Source: Deinococcus malanensis
GTDB taxonomy: Bacteria; Deinococcota; Deinococci; Deinococcales; Deinococcaceae
Reading direction: 5' to 3'
Assembly (NCBI RefSeq): GCF_014647655.1
Contig: NZ_BMPP01000011.1
Coordinates: 87,577-151,576, forward strand
Length of the DNA stretch: 64,000 bases
The translations under genes were made by a program, and so were the position numbers. Shown piece by piece: positions 1 through 13,710 of this stretch (positions are counted from its first letter, which is position 1; each line of letters begins with the position of its first letter). The notes under the pieces were generated by a model. The model had not been told where the DNA came from and ran no database searches. It saw only the letters and a list, made by a program, of their open reading frames with translations.

Positions 1-82
1 CGCATTGATCCGCGCTGCGGACCAGGCGATGTATGCCGCCAAGCACTCCGGCCGCAACCGGGTTGCGCGCCGGCCTGCCTAG
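1..82 (+). CDS. C-terminal end of a GGDEF (diguanylate cyclase) protein, partial
   Basis: The frame starting at base 2 encodes about 26 residues and stops at TAG 80-82. They include ADQAMYAAKHSGRNRV, the usual last helix and strand of a GGDEF domain (family pattern ADxAmYxAKxxGrnr). The catalytic loop lies outside the window, so cyclase activity cannot be judged. The same pattern ends the complete GGDEF protein at 54680-56026, so this is probably another cyclic-di-GMP enzyme. Confidence 0.75.
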   Translation, partial: ALIRAADQAMYAAKHSGRNRVARRPA

Positions 83-384
83 GAAAGAGGCCAGAGGAGT
101 CTGGTCATGGCGCACAGGAGTGCTGCCGCTCCTGCAGCGTACCGCGAGCTGCCATGGACTTCGGAGCCGCCACCCGGCCTGGAGGCGCCGAATACCAGTA
201 CCTGAAGTTCCGATGCTCAGAAGGAGCCAATGCCTGCTACACGGAGATGTGAGCCGCTTACCAAGGAACGCTGGGCGGAGTAGCCAGAGCTTCACATAGA
301 GGGTGCCTACGCTGGCCGTGAGAGGGCGGGAGCCACCGCACCGCTCAATTCAGTGAAAGGCATCTATCCCTGGGAGGTCAAACT
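83..384. other. Intergenic region without a convincing gene
   Basis: About 300 bases between the GGDEF stop and the next start. A short open frame at 33-299 has no ribosome site and no family resemblance. The only clear signal is a Shine-Dalgarno GGGAGGT just before ATG 385. A weak 5-bp inverted repeat (CCAGA/TCTGG) follows the GGDEF stop and has no T-tract. Confidence 0.5.
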
Positions 385-1371
385 ATGACGACTCTGGCAC
401 GCCGCGCACTGCTGACAACCACACTGCTCCTCAGCCTCGGAATGGCGGGAGCTCAGACAGGGCAGACGGGCACAGCTGCCCTGCCTGCGCAGACGACGCT
501 TACCCTGCGTTCCGGTGAGCTGGCGCTTCCATACCTGGAAGGCGCCACACCGGTCAGAAGCGTCAGGACTTTTACAGGGGTAGGCGTGGTCTACCGCGGT
601 TCTGTCGCTGACGCCCTGCAGCGGTATACCCAGGCGCTGGCCACAGGAGGCTTTACTGCCATTGACGCCACTGCACCTGCTGGCGCGGAAACCGGCGACG
701 CGGACGCGGAGGGAACCGGCGATACCACGGAGACGACTGAAACCACCGAGACGACAGGAACCACGGACGCAGCCACCGGGACCACCGGAACGACAGGAAC
801 CGGAACAGCGGGAGCCACCGGCACAGCTGCGACCGGTGCCACCGGCACTGGGACGACTGGTACTGGAGCGACTGGCACCACCGGAACGGGAACGACAGGC
901 GCAGCTGGGACAGCAGCTACAGGAACCACCGGAGCGACTGGGACCACTGGTACGGCAACGGGTGCAACTGGAACCGGCACGACAGGAGCAACGGGTACCG
1001 CAACCGGGGGAACGGGCACGACTGGGACTACCGGTGCCACCGGAACTGCAACCGGAGCGGCCGGTACCGGAACGACCGGGGCTACGGGTACCGGAACTGG
1101 CACGACGGGCACTACGGGAGCGGCTGGCACTGACACGACCGGGACCGGCACAACGGACACGACCGGAACCACCGGAGCCGCTGGCACCACCGGTACCACC
1201 ACGACCGGTACAACGGTCATGACCCGGCCCGAAGTCGGCAATGGTGGACCGGTGCAGACCTTCGAGCGCAACGGTGAACGGGTGCAGTTGCGTGTCTATG
1301 AAAGCATGGGACATACCGTGGTCCTGCTCTCCCGCATCAGTGCACCGGGCACGACCACCACGGGCAATTGA
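385..1371 (+). CDS. Secreted protein with a long Gly/Thr/Ala repeat inside a small domain
   Basis: 328 residues with a signal peptide (basic MTTLARR, hydrophobic core, likely cleavage after AGAQ near residue 24). Residues 35-100 look like the first half of a small exported domain ending in [17 protein letters not shown]. Residues about 113-280 are almost only Gly, Thr and Ala in an imperfect Gly-X-Thr pattern. The last 48 residues ([18 protein letters not shown]...TVVLLSRI) look like the remaining strands of the same domain. The start is set by GGGAGGT upstream. Related small secreted Deinococcus proteins (from memory) join the two halves by a short linker, so the repeat may be an insertion. 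Function unknown; cell-surface or stalk role is only inference. Confidence 0.75.
   Translation: MTTLARRALLTTTLLLSLGMAGAQTGQTGTAALPAQTTLTLRSGELALPYLEGATPVRSVRTFTGVGVVYRGSVADALQRYTQALATGGFTAIDATAPAGAETGDADAEGTGDTTETTETTETTGTTDAATGTTGTTGTGTAGATGTAATGATGTGTTGTGATGTTGTGTTGAAGTAATGTTGATGTTGTATGATGTGTTGATGTATGGTGTTGTTGATGTATGAAGTGTTGATGTGTGTTGTTGAAGTDTTGTGTTDTTGTTGAAGTTGTTTTGTTVMTRPEVGNGGPVQTFERNGERVQLRVYESMGHTVVLLSRISAPGTTTTGN
721..1224 (+). repeat. Degenerate triplet-codon repeat encoding Gly-X-Thr tract
   Basis: About 500 bp of short variants of ACCGGNACN and ACGACNGGN, coding for Gly, Thr and Ala. The repeat keeps several other frames open (long false frames on both strands). Unit edges are blurred and synonymous codons vary, which suggests either an old expansion or selection for the protein composition. 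Confidence 0.85.
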
Positions 1372-1484
1372 ACAGCTGAAGTGCTGGGGCGGATTGCCGG
1401 TGGGCGATCCACCCCAGCTTCTTGCAGCTGACCGCGTTGCCCTTGTTGGGATTAGCGGGCCTCATCTCAAACAAGCAGGGAGAA

Positions 1485-1524
1485 GCAGAGGAAACGTGAA
1501 ATGAACCACGTTTCCTCTGCCTTT
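1485..1524. terminator. Bidirectional terminator between the repeat protein and carB
   Basis: A perfect 14-bp stem (GCAGAGGAAACGTG 1485-1498 with its complement 1507-1520) and an 8-nt loop, followed by CTTTG. It lies between the convergent ends of the gene at 385-1371 and carB. The T-tract is short on both sides. Confidence 0.75.
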
Positions 1525-1547
1525 GTGCCCTTGAACTGAACGGAGCC

Positions 1548-4637
<3,090 letters not shown>

Positions 4638-4693
4638 TCCAGACGCTGAGTATGCCACGGTTCCGTGAGGAGTGTCGGGGGTACTTGTATGGT

Positions 4694-4728
4694 TATGCAA
4701 TAGCTGCCTGTAGTACCAGGTATGCAAT
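4694..4728. promoter_or_regulatory. Paired TATGCAAT direct repeats upstream of carB
   Basis: TATGCAAT occurs at 4694-4701 and again at 4721-4728, 27 bp apart, in the carB leader/promoter region (carB starts at 4637 on the other strand). On the carB strand the repeat reads ATTGCATA, and the TTGCAT part could act as a -35 box. Their use as regulator sites is inference. The rest of 4638-4979 shows no gene. Confidence 0.35.
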
Positions 4729-4991
4729 CGGACGGCAGAGTCTTGCGAAAGACCCCTAAGGGGGACGGAGTCATCTCTCTTTTCGTCTCCTTGGATCTTC
4801 AGGACAACCTGTGCCTGCTGTTCTTGCAAAGCGTAAATTCTCTCTGAATGGTCAGCTTGGAAGTCCCGGACAGGCCTTGTTCGGTGGTCGTCCCAAGCTG
4901 ATCAAGATGTGAGAAATACGCCAAGCCAAATCGCGCCGTTTGTAAAGAAAACACTTTTTATCCGGTATTCATAGGTGGCTATGCTCACACT

Positions 4992-5462
4992 ATGAAGAAG
5001 GTACTCCTTGGCCTGATGGCCGTTACTGCCACCTCCCCTGCCTTTGCTGCCGGCTACGTCGGTGGGTCTGTGGGCTCGGGTGCCAGCCTGCATTACCAGC
5101 AGGACCTGACCACCAATTCTGCGATGCGCTACAGCCTGAACCTGGAAGCCACCGGCTTCAATTTCAATACCCTGACGGTAGGCGGCAGCGTGGACTACCT
5201 TGCTGACTTCCCAAGCAACAGCACCCTGGGCGGCCTCACACCCTATTACGGCCTGGGTCTTGGTGCCGGTGTGGCCATTGGCAATACCACCGGCGTTATG
5301 GTTTACCCCCATGGCAATCTGGGCATGCGGTATCAGGTGTCCAGCCCACTGAGCATCTTCGCCGAGGCCAATGCGGGTCCTGCGATCGTGGTGAGCAGTG
5401 CCGGTACAGGAATTGGTTTCGGCTTTGGCGCCAAGATTGGTCTGAACTACCGTATTCAGTAA
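4992..5462 (+). CDS. Small outer-membrane beta-barrel protein
   Basis: 156 residues. The signal peptide is MKKVLLGLMAVTATSPAFA, cleaved after AFA (residue 19). The rest alternates polar and hydrophobic residues in short Gly-rich strands (YGLGLGAGVAIG, GIGFGFGAKIGLNYRI) and ends in an aromatic-containing strand, as in 8-stranded OmpA/OmpW-like barrels of the cell envelope. A -10 box TATGCT (4980-4985) ends 6 nt before the ATG and there is no Shine-Dalgarno, so the mRNA should be leaderless. It stands alone between carB and a strong terminator. Ligand or role unknown. Confidence 0.8.
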   Translation: MKKVLLGLMAVTATSPAFAAGYVGGSVGSGASLHYQQDLTTNSAMRYSLNLEATGFNFNTLTVGGSVDYLADFPSNSTLGGLTPYYGLGLGAGVAIGNTTGVMVYPHGNLGMRYQVSSPLSIFAEANAGPAIVVSSAGTGIGFGFGAKIGLNYRIQ

Positions 5463-5475
5463 GGTCAGGTCTCAA

Positions 5476-5507
5476 GAAGGTGGATCTGGTCGGCCAGGTC
5501 CACCTTC
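5476..5507 (+). terminator. Terminator of the barrel-protein gene
   Basis: 14-bp stem (GAAGGTGGATCTGG 5476-5489 with 5494-5507, one G-U pair) capped by TCGG and followed by CTTCTTGTG. Confidence 0.8.
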
Positions 5508-5813
5508 CTTCTTGTGTGAAGATGTGGCCCGAGGAGTTAACATTCTGGCCAACGACGGACTTCCCCGGGCGATGAACTTATATCCGTCTGTTCACGGTTA
5601 TCCGGCTTGCAACGGGGCAACCGCGGTCTCCTCTTTGCTCTGAACCTGAGCTGACCGGGTAGTCCCCTTCCTGCGAACAGGTACCCAATACTGCGAAACG
5701 ATCATGTGGCAACGCGCTCCTGGCGCTGCACTTGAAGGCCCACAAAACACTGCTGGAGTTCTGAGGCACCTGCTTCTTTGCGGGTCCTCTCTATGTCTTT
5801 ATGCGTGCCTCCC

Positions 5814-5842
5814 TTGACCCCCTGTCTCCAGGCTGCTACCTT
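5814..5842 (+). promoter_or_regulatory. Probable argG promoter
   Basis: TTGACC (5814-5819), 17-nt spacer, TACCTT (5837-5842). Transcription should start near 5849, leaving a leader of about 150 nt before argG. The remainder of 5508-5999 shows no gene. Confidence 0.5.
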
Positions 5843-5853
5843 CCATGTATAGC

Positions 5854-5872
5854 TATGCGTTTTTGGCGCATA
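5854..5872. promoter_or_regulatory. Dyad TATGCG-N7-CGCATA at the argG transcription start
   Basis: A 6-bp perfect inverted repeat with a T-rich centre just downstream of the predicted transcription start. Such a place suits a repressor such as ArgR, but the sequence is not a clear E. coli ARG box (TNTGAAT-N4-ATTCANA). Possible operator or hairpin; inference. Confidence 0.35.
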
Positions 5873-5999
5873 ACCATTCAATAATGCAGACCCTGACCCC
5901 CCGACGCTGAATTTTCCTGGCCTTCCAGAATCTGGACAGGCTGGGAAAGTCGCGCCGGGCTGTCGCGCTGCCTTCACACAAACGGAGGAGAATCCGGAT

Positions 6000-7226
<1,227 letters not shown>

Positions 7227-7227
7227 C

Positions 7228-7668
7228 GTGCCGGAGCTGGCAGAAGTTGTCACCGGGCATCTGCCGTTCCTGCAGGCCCTGACTGAGCAGCAGGCCGCCC
7301 GTAAGCCTGCTCCGGGCGTCTGGTGTGCCAAGGAGATCCTGGGTCACCTGATCGACAGCGGTGTCAACAACCACGCCCGTTTTGTCCAGGCGCGCGCACA
7401 GAGCGGTCTCGACTTGCCTGGCTACGATCAGAATGCCTGGGTTGTAGCGGGAGCCTACAGCGAGAGGTCCTGGGCTGACGTGCTGGGGCTGTGGGCCGGG
7501 TACCAGCAGCACCTCGCTCATGTCATCGCCTCGCTGCCAGCGGGGAGCCTGGACCATACCCTGAGCGTCGGTGGCGGAGCGCCGGTCACCCTGCACTTCC
7601 TGACGCAGGATTATGTGGCTCATCAGTTGCACCACCTGTCACAGATTCCGGAGCGGGCCGGGTTATGA
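7228..7668 (+). CDS. DinB-family (YfiT-like) protein
   Basis: 146 residues from GTG 7228, one base after argG. A DinB four-helix bundle is suggested by VWCAKEILGHLIDSGVNNHARF near residues 31-52 and by the terminal LTQDYVAHQLHHLSQI. His residues at helix equivalents (GHLID, NNHARF, HQLHH) match the metal-binding triad of the superfamily, which includes thiol-dependent S-transferases. Its stop overlaps the next start (ATGA at 7665). The substrate and the reason for sitting in an arginine cluster are unknown. Confidence 0.8.
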   Translation: MPELAEVVTGHLPFLQALTEQQAARKPAPGVWCAKEILGHLIDSGVNNHARFVQARAQSGLDLPGYDQNAWVVAGAYSERSWADVLGLWAGYQQHLAHVIASLPAGSLDHTLSVGGGAPVTLHFLTQDYVAHQLHHLSQIPERAGL

Positions 7669-8150
7669 GTCTGCCCGGGGGCTACACGCTGCGGTCCGCC
7701 ACGGCGGCAGATGCCGCTGTGATCGCGGCGCAACGGGGGCAGATGTTCGTGGATATGAACGAGCTGACTGCCCAGGGTGCCGAAGAGCAGCTGGACCTGT
7801 GGGCCGACTGGCTGCGCTCGGCCATCCCTCAGGGGGATTACCGCGGAGTTCTGGTCGTCCACGGTGCGCACGTGGTCGGCGGTGTGGGCATGATGCTTCA
7901 TCCCAAAATACCCAGCGCCCGGGACAGGGCCCTGTTCTCGGCCTATGTCATGAACATGTACGTGGTTCCGCAGCACCGGCGGCGTGGGCTGGCCGAGGCG
8001 CTGATGAACGAAATGCTGGTGCAGGCCCGCTCGCAAGGTCTGCACAGCGTCAAGCTGCACGCCGCACCCATGGGCCGGGCCATCTATGAGCGCCTGGGCT
8101 TTGTGGAGTCCACCAACCCGGAACTGCGTCTGTCCCTGGAGCAGCCATGA
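7665..8150 (+). CDS. GNAT-family N-acetyltransferase
   Basis: 161 residues from ATG 7665, overlapping the DinB gene by 4 nt. GNAT fold: YTLRSATAADAAVI at the N-terminus, the acetyl-CoA loop VPQHRRRGLAEALMNEM (motif Q/RxxGxG/A), and IYERLGF near the end. The frame is open upstream, but that stretch is the DinB gene read in another frame. It is followed by another ATGA-coupled GNAT. The acceptor is unknown. Confidence 0.85.
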   Translation: MSLPGGYTLRSATAADAAVIAAQRGQMFVDMNELTAQGAEEQLDLWADWLRSAIPQGDYRGVLVVHGAHVVGGVGMMLHPKIPSARDRALFSAYVMNMYVVPQHRRRGLAEALMNEMLVQARSQGLHSVKLHAAPMGRAIYERLGFVESTNPELRLSLEQP

Positions 8151-8629
8151 GCCAGCCCGTATCCATCCGTCCTGTCATGTATGCCGACCTGCCGGGCTTT
8201 CACGCCGTGATGATGGCCGCCGGCATGGACCCCCGCAGCAGCTGGAACCGCACCACGCTGGCTGACCTGGAACGGTCGATGTTTGGTGCGGACTCGGGTG
8301 GATTTATTGCTGTGCTTGGGGGTGCTCAGGTGGTGGGCTGCGTCGGGTACCGTCCGGATGGAGCACAGACGCTGACGCTCAATAAGCTGGTCGCCCGGCC
8401 CGAGGTGCGTGGGCAGGGAATAGGCCGCTTGCTGGTGCAGGCGGTGGAGGGTCAGGCCCGCCAGGATGGCTACGCCCGCGTGCTGCTGGCCGTCTCGCAG
8501 TTCAACCGGGAAGTCATGCCCTTCTACATCCGTCTGGGCTACGTCCGGTCCGAGGAACCCTACGCCCACGCCCACCCGGCCAGTCCGGCGCCTGCGGTGT
8601 TTGTCAAACTCCTGGATGTGCCGGCGTGA
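8147..8629 (+). CDS. GNAT-family N-acetyltransferase
   Basis: 160 residues, ATGA overlap with the previous gene. Motifs: VSIRPVMYADLPGFH (strand 1/helix 1), KLVARPEVRGQGIGRLLVQAV (acetyl-CoA loop), FYIRLGY (C-terminal block). It is only weakly like its upstream neighbour, so the pair are distant GNATs rather than a recent duplication. It lies between argG and argH; a link to amino-acid acetylation is inference. Confidence 0.85.
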   Translation: MSQPVSIRPVMYADLPGFHAVMMAAGMDPRSSWNRTTLADLERSMFGADSGGFIAVLGGAQVVGCVGYRPDGAQTLTLNKLVARPEVRGQGIGRLLVQAVEGQARQDGYARVLLAVSQFNREVMPFYIRLGYVRSEEPYAHAHPASPAPAVFVKLLDVPA

Positions 8630-8690
8630 GCCCTGTGAAGCAGCACCGGCTTCGGTTCTTTTCCAAGTCAAGAGTCTGCTGGAGATCCAC

Positions 8691-10103
8691 ATGACACCAT
8701 CAACACAAGACAAGAAGCTCTGGGGTGGGCGCTTTGCCGAAGCCACCGACGGTCTGGTCGAACTGTTCAACGCCTCAGTGGGTTTTGACCAGCGCCTCGC
8801 CGAGCAGGATATTCGTGGCTCGCTGGCCCACGTGGTCATGCTGGGACAGGTCGGCATTCTGACCAGCGAGGAGGTCGCGCAGATCAGTGACGGCCTGGGC
8901 GCCGTACTGGCCGACATCCGCGCGGGCACCTTCGAGTGGCGCCTGGACCGCGAGGACGTTCACATGAACGTGGAAGCTGCCCTGCGTGACCGCATCGGTC
9001 CCGTGGCCGGCAAGCTGCATACCGCCCGCAGCCGCAACGATCAGGTGGCGGTGGACTTCCGGCTGTTTACCAAGGAAGCGGCGCTGGACCTTGCAGAGAA
9101 GACCCGCAGCCTGCGTGCAGTCATGCTGGCCGAGGCCGAAAAGCACCTGGCAGACGAGGTCATTCTGCCCGGATACACGCACCTGCAGGTGGCGCAGCCG
9201 ATCTTGCTCGCGCACTGGTTCATGGCCTACGTGGCCATGCTGGAGCGCGACGAGGGCCGCTTGCGCGACGCCGCAGCGCGCATGGACGAGTCGCCGCTGG
9301 GCAGTTCAGCACTGGCCGGCACACCGTGGCCGATTGACCGCCACGCCACTGCCGCGGCGCTGGGCTTTGCCCGGCCCACGGCCAACTCTCTGGATGGTGT
9401 CGGCAGCCGTGACTTCGCGCTGGAGTTCCTGTCGGCCTGCGCGATCCTCTCGGCGCACCTCTCGCGCCTGTCCGAAGAGCTGATTGTGTACTCCACCTTC
9501 GAATTCGGCTTCCTGACGCTCCCGGACTCGCATACCACCGGCAGTTCGATCATGCCCCAGAAGAAAAACCCCGACGTCTCGGAACTGGCCCGCGCCAAGG
9601 CCGGCCGGGTCTTCGGCAACCTGATGGGCCTGCTCACGGTGGTCAAGGGCACCCCGCTGGCCTACAACAAGGACCTGCAGGAGGACAAGGAAGGGGTCTT
9701 TGACTCCTACGACACCCTCAGCATCGTGCTGCGCCTGTATACCGAGATGCTGCCCCGGACCGTGTGGCACGCCGACGTGACCCGCGCCGCCGCCGCACGT
9801 GGCTACAGCACCGCGACCGACGTGGCCGACTTCCTGGCCCGCCAGGGTGTGCCGTTCCGCGAAGCGCACGAGGTGGTGGGTGGACTGGTCGGGCTGGCCA
9901 GTCGTTCCGGGCGGCAGCTGTGGGACCTGAGCGACGAGGAACTGCGCGCCGCGCACCCGCTGCTGACTGGCGAGGTGGCGCAGGCCCTGACCGTCGAGCA
10001 GAGCGTGCGTGCCCGCCAGAGCTTCGGCGGCACGGCCCCTGACCGGGTCCGCGAGGCCATTGGCCAGGCGCGTGAGGCGCTGACCCATGAGGCGCTGGGC
10101 TGA
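8691..10103 (+). CDS. argH: Argininosuccinate lyase
   Basis: 470 residues from ATG 8691 (GGAG at 8680). It splits argininosuccinate into arginine and fumarate. The start KKLWGGRFAE is typical; the substrate motif TARSRNDQVAVDFRLF, the catalytic-loop signature GSSIMPQKKNPDVSEL of the fumarase/aspartase superfamily, and KGTPLAYNKDLQEDKEG are all intact. The frame is open upstream to 8466 but that part overlaps the GNAT gene in another frame and is not ArgH-like. Confidence 0.98.
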   Translation: MTPSTQDKKLWGGRFAEATDGLVELFNASVGFDQRLAEQDIRGSLAHVVMLGQVGILTSEEVAQISDGLGAVLADIRAGTFEWRLDREDVHMNVEAALRDRIGPVAGKLHTARSRNDQVAVDFRLFTKEAALDLAEKTRSLRAVMLAEAEKHLADEVILPGYTHLQVAQPILLAHWFMAYVAMLERDEGRLRDAAARMDESPLGSSALAGTPWPIDRHATAAALGFARPTANSLDGVGSRDFALEFLSACAILSAHLSRLSEELIVYSTFEFGFLTLPDSHTTGSSIMPQKKNPDVSELARAKAGRVFGNLMGLLTVVKGTPLAYNKDLQEDKEGVFDSYDTLSIVLRLYTEMLPRTVWHADVTRAAAARGYSTATDVADFLARQGVPFREAHEVVGGLVGLASRSGRQLWDLSDEELRAAHPLLTGEVAQALTVEQSVRARQSFGGTAPDRVREAIGQAREALTHEALG

Positions 10104-10214
10104 GATGAGCGCCCGGGCCTGGACCTCCAGCATGCGGAAGCGACGACGCTGACCGTTCCTGTTGCCGCTTCCTGCTGTCTTTTCCTGGCCTTTGGCCTTC
10201 TCCGAGGTATTCCC

Positions 10215-10718
10215 ATGACCCTGACCCCTGTATCCCTGAGTTCCATGCATATCAGCCTGCGCCAGGCTGCAACTGCCGACTTCCCTGTGATCCTTGACCT
10301 GCTGGGCCGCTGCGGGCTACACACCGGCAGCGTCACGCCGGAGGGCAGCACCTACTGGATTGCCCAGCTCGACGGCGTTCCAGGCGGCTGTATCGGGCTG
10401 GAGCACGGCGACGGCGTTTCGCTGATCCGCTCCACGGCCGTGGTGCCGGAAGCCCGTTCGCAGGGCCTGGGCCGGGCGCTGGTGCTCTCGGCGTTGACCC
10501 AGGCCAGCCTGCGGGGGGACCACACCGTCTACCTGTTCAGCTCCGAGGCCGGGGACTACTGGAAGCGTTTTGACTTCGAACCGTCCACCGTGCAGGCCGT
10601 GGGCGAGGCCCTGCCCGGAGCGTCGCAGGTCCGTAGCGGCTTTGACAAGGGCTGGATTCATGACGAGCAGGTATGGCGGCGGAGCCTCAACGAAGCGGGT
10701 GGGGAGGCCGGAACATGA
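10215..10718 (+). CDS. GNAT acetyltransferase, first of a tandem pair
   Basis: 167 residues. GNAT loop VVPEARSQGLGRALVLSAL, core GGCIGLEHGDGVSLIRS, end block DYWKRFDFE. It is clearly paralogous to the gene at 10827 over the whole length (TYWI/TYWV, GLEHGDGVSLIR/GLEHGEGVSLLR, YLFS/YMFS). The arrangement resembles ArsN2-type and short N-acetylglutamate-synthase-like GNATs. Shine-Dalgarno GAGG lies upstream of ATG 10215. The substrate is not visible. Confidence 0.85.
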   Translation: MTLTPVSLSSMHISLRQAATADFPVILDLLGRCGLHTGSVTPEGSTYWIAQLDGVPGGCIGLEHGDGVSLIRSTAVVPEARSQGLGRALVLSALTQASLRGDHTVYLFSSEAGDYWKRFDFEPSTVQAVGEALPGASQVRSGFDKGWIHDEQVWRRSLNEAGGEAGT

Positions 10719-10826
10719 CCATGACGGGCTGCGCGTGCGTGCGCTATTGTGCCGGCAACCAACATTCAGCCGTGCCAGACCTGCTTCTGGGCCTGTGCGG
10801 CGTGATCACATCCGGAGGGCTCTTCC

Positions 10827-11282
10827 ATGACCGATTCCAATGTTCAGATTCGTCTTGCCACCCCCAACGACAAGGACACCGTTTGCCGCGTGTTCCGCGA
10901 AGCGGGCCTGGATACCGAAGCGGCGCTTGCCGAAGGCACCACTTACTGGGTGCTGGAGCGCGGCGGGCAGCCTGTGGGCAGCATCGGCCTGGAGCATGGC
11001 GAGGGGGTCTCCCTGCTGCGTGGCGCGGCGGTGCTGCCCGAAACGCGGGGCGGGGGACTGGGGCGCCGGCTGATCATGAGCGCCCTGGAGTACGCCCAGG
11101 CGCGCGGCGACCGCGCCATCTACATGTTCAGCAAGGGCGGCGACTGGAGCTCTTTCGGCTTCCAGCAGGTGCCGCTGGCGGTCGTGATGGGCGACATGCC
11201 CGAAGCGCCCCAGGTGCAGGCCTACAAGGCCCGGGGCGAGCGGCCCGGCGGCACCACCTGGATGCGCAACCTGAGCCAGTAA
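10827..11282 (+). CDS. GNAT acetyltransferase, second of a tandem pair
   Basis: 151 residues, ATG 10827 after GGAGG. Motifs: IRLATPNDKDTVCRVFREAGL, VGSIGLEHGEGVSLLRGAAV, acetyl-CoA loop LPETRGGGLGRRLIMSAL, WSSFGFQ. It is a duplicate of the preceding gene that has diverged mainly in its C-terminal third. Next to argA and carA, an amino-acid acetylation role is plausible but unproven. Confidence 0.85.
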   Translation: MTDSNVQIRLATPNDKDTVCRVFREAGLDTEAALAEGTTYWVLERGGQPVGSIGLEHGEGVSLLRGAAVLPETRGGGLGRRLIMSALEYAQARGDRAIYMFSKGGDWSSFGFQQVPLAVVMGDMPEAPQVQAYKARGERPGGTTWMRNLSQ

Positions 11283-11325
11283 AGCTGGCCGCAGGACCCT
11301 GCTCCCAGCGGCCGGGAGGTCAGGC

Positions 11326-11856
11326 ATGACCTTTCTGGCCCTGGATTCCATCGCTATTCCTGATGTTCATCCGCAGGCGCCGCTGAGGATGCGCAAGGCG
11401 CGCCTGTCGGATATTGACGCCATTCATGAGCTGATCGGCTACTGGGCCGCCCGCGGGCTGATGCTGGTGCGTGCCCGGGGTCTGCTGGCCGAGACCATCC
11501 GCGACTTTCATCTGGTGCTGGCCGAGCCGCACGAGGGTCAGCCCGGCGGGCTGGTCGGCGTGTGTGGCCTGCACCTGCTGGCCCCGGACCTGGCAGAGGT
11601 CCGTGGACTGGCGATTCATCCCAACATGCAGGGGCGCGGCCTGGGGCGTGATCTGGTGGCGGCCTGTGAGCAGGAGGCCCGTGAAATCGCCCTTCCAGCC
11701 CTGTTCGCCTGGACCTACCAGCAGGGGTTCTTCGAGAAGTGCGGCTTTTACCGCATCGAGAAGACCAACCTGCACCCCAAGGTCTGGAGCGAATGTCAGC
11801 GCTGCGCGTTCTTCGAGAACTGCAACGAGATTGCCATGTTCAAGGCCTTGGGATGA
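11326..11856 (+). CDS. argA: N-acetylglutamate synthase, short GNAT type
   Basis: 176 residues, GGGAGGT before ATG 11326. It makes N-acetylglutamate from glutamate and acetyl-CoA, the first arginine step. After the GNAT loop (IHPNMQGRGLGRDLVAAC) the C-terminus KVWSECQRCAFFENCNEIAMFK matches the Cys-rich tail of short ArgA proteins such as Rv2747 of Mycobacterium (VWxxCxxCxxxxxCxExAM). Unlike classical ArgA it has no amino-acid-kinase domain. Position between argH and carA supports the call. Confidence 0.88.
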   Translation: MTFLALDSIAIPDVHPQAPLRMRKARLSDIDAIHELIGYWAARGLMLVRARGLLAETIRDFHLVLAEPHEGQPGGLVGVCGLHLLAPDLAEVRGLAIHPNMQGRGLGRDLVAACEQEAREIALPALFAWTYQQGFFEKCGFYRIEKTNLHPKVWSECQRCAFFENCNEIAMFKALG

Positions 11857-12058
11857 TGGGTTCCGGTGGCTGAGCCGTCTGGCGCTGGTCGGCGAGGCGC
11901 TGATCGGCCGGCAGGTCCATGTGACCTCACGGCACACGGTGCGGAGGAATGTCATCATCGGCAAGACGAACGCTCGGTTCGACTGCTAAGGTCTCAGGCG
12001 GCCGGCGTTCGGCAAGCCATGAAACGCGTCCTGTGAGGCGCGAATGGAGGGAAGCAGC

Positions 12059-13243
<1,185 letters not shown>

Positions 13244-13396
13244 GCCGCTCCGGGCGCTGGATGAGCGCTGGCCCGGTTCGCTGCACTGAGCGGGCTCCTT
13301 ACCCTGAAGACTGAACCATCCTGTTTGCCTGCAGGCCGGTAAAGCTTTCTGGCACACCTCCTTTCAGGCTCTTTGCGGCCACTTTGCTGCGGCTCG

Positions 13397-13432
13397 ACAC
13401 CGGTGGACCTTCGTGCTCCACCGGTGTTTCTT
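13397..13432 (+). terminator. Terminator after carA
   Basis: Perfect 11-bp stem ACACCGGTGGA (13397-13407) with 13417-13427, 9-nt loop, then TTCTTG. Confidence 0.75.
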
Positions 13433-13471
13433 GTGACGCGTCACCCGTGGGCTGTGTCTCCAGCTCGGAGG

Positions 13472-13490
13472 TGTAGATTCGCTATCTACA
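13472..13490. promoter_or_regulatory. Inverted repeat TGTAGAT-N5-ATCTACA
   Basis: 7-bp perfect half sites around TCGCT, in the carA-lipoprotein intergenic stretch (13433-13710), which holds no gene. It may be an operator or an RNA hairpin. A -10-like TACACAAAT lies near 13522, but no full promoter is convincing. Confidence 0.35.
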
Positions 13491-13710
13491 GGACTGTCAT
13501 CTTTGTTTCTCTCATGTACCTTACACAAATATGATGGGCTGTAGGAAACCTCATGGCACGCCATATCCGTCTCTGGCATGCTCCATCTGTCCCTTGCTCC
13601 CAGCCGGGGTTCCTGACTGAATGAGGTCCGACCGCTGGGGTTTACCAGCCGCTCAAAATACTCATTTTATGCTTTTCTTGTGCGGTATGAAAAGCTTCCA
13701 GGAGACCGCT

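Noticed and set aside
364..1314. Long minus-strand frames opposite the repeat protein (364-1314 and 591-1271)
   Set aside because: They exist only because the GC-rich triplet repeat lacks stop codons in other frames; products are Ser/Arg/Gly or Val/Pro monotony with no start signal.
10673..11329. Frameshifted fusion reading across the two GNAT genes
   Set aside because: The long plus-strand frame overlaps two intact GNAT genes in another frame and is not protein-like.
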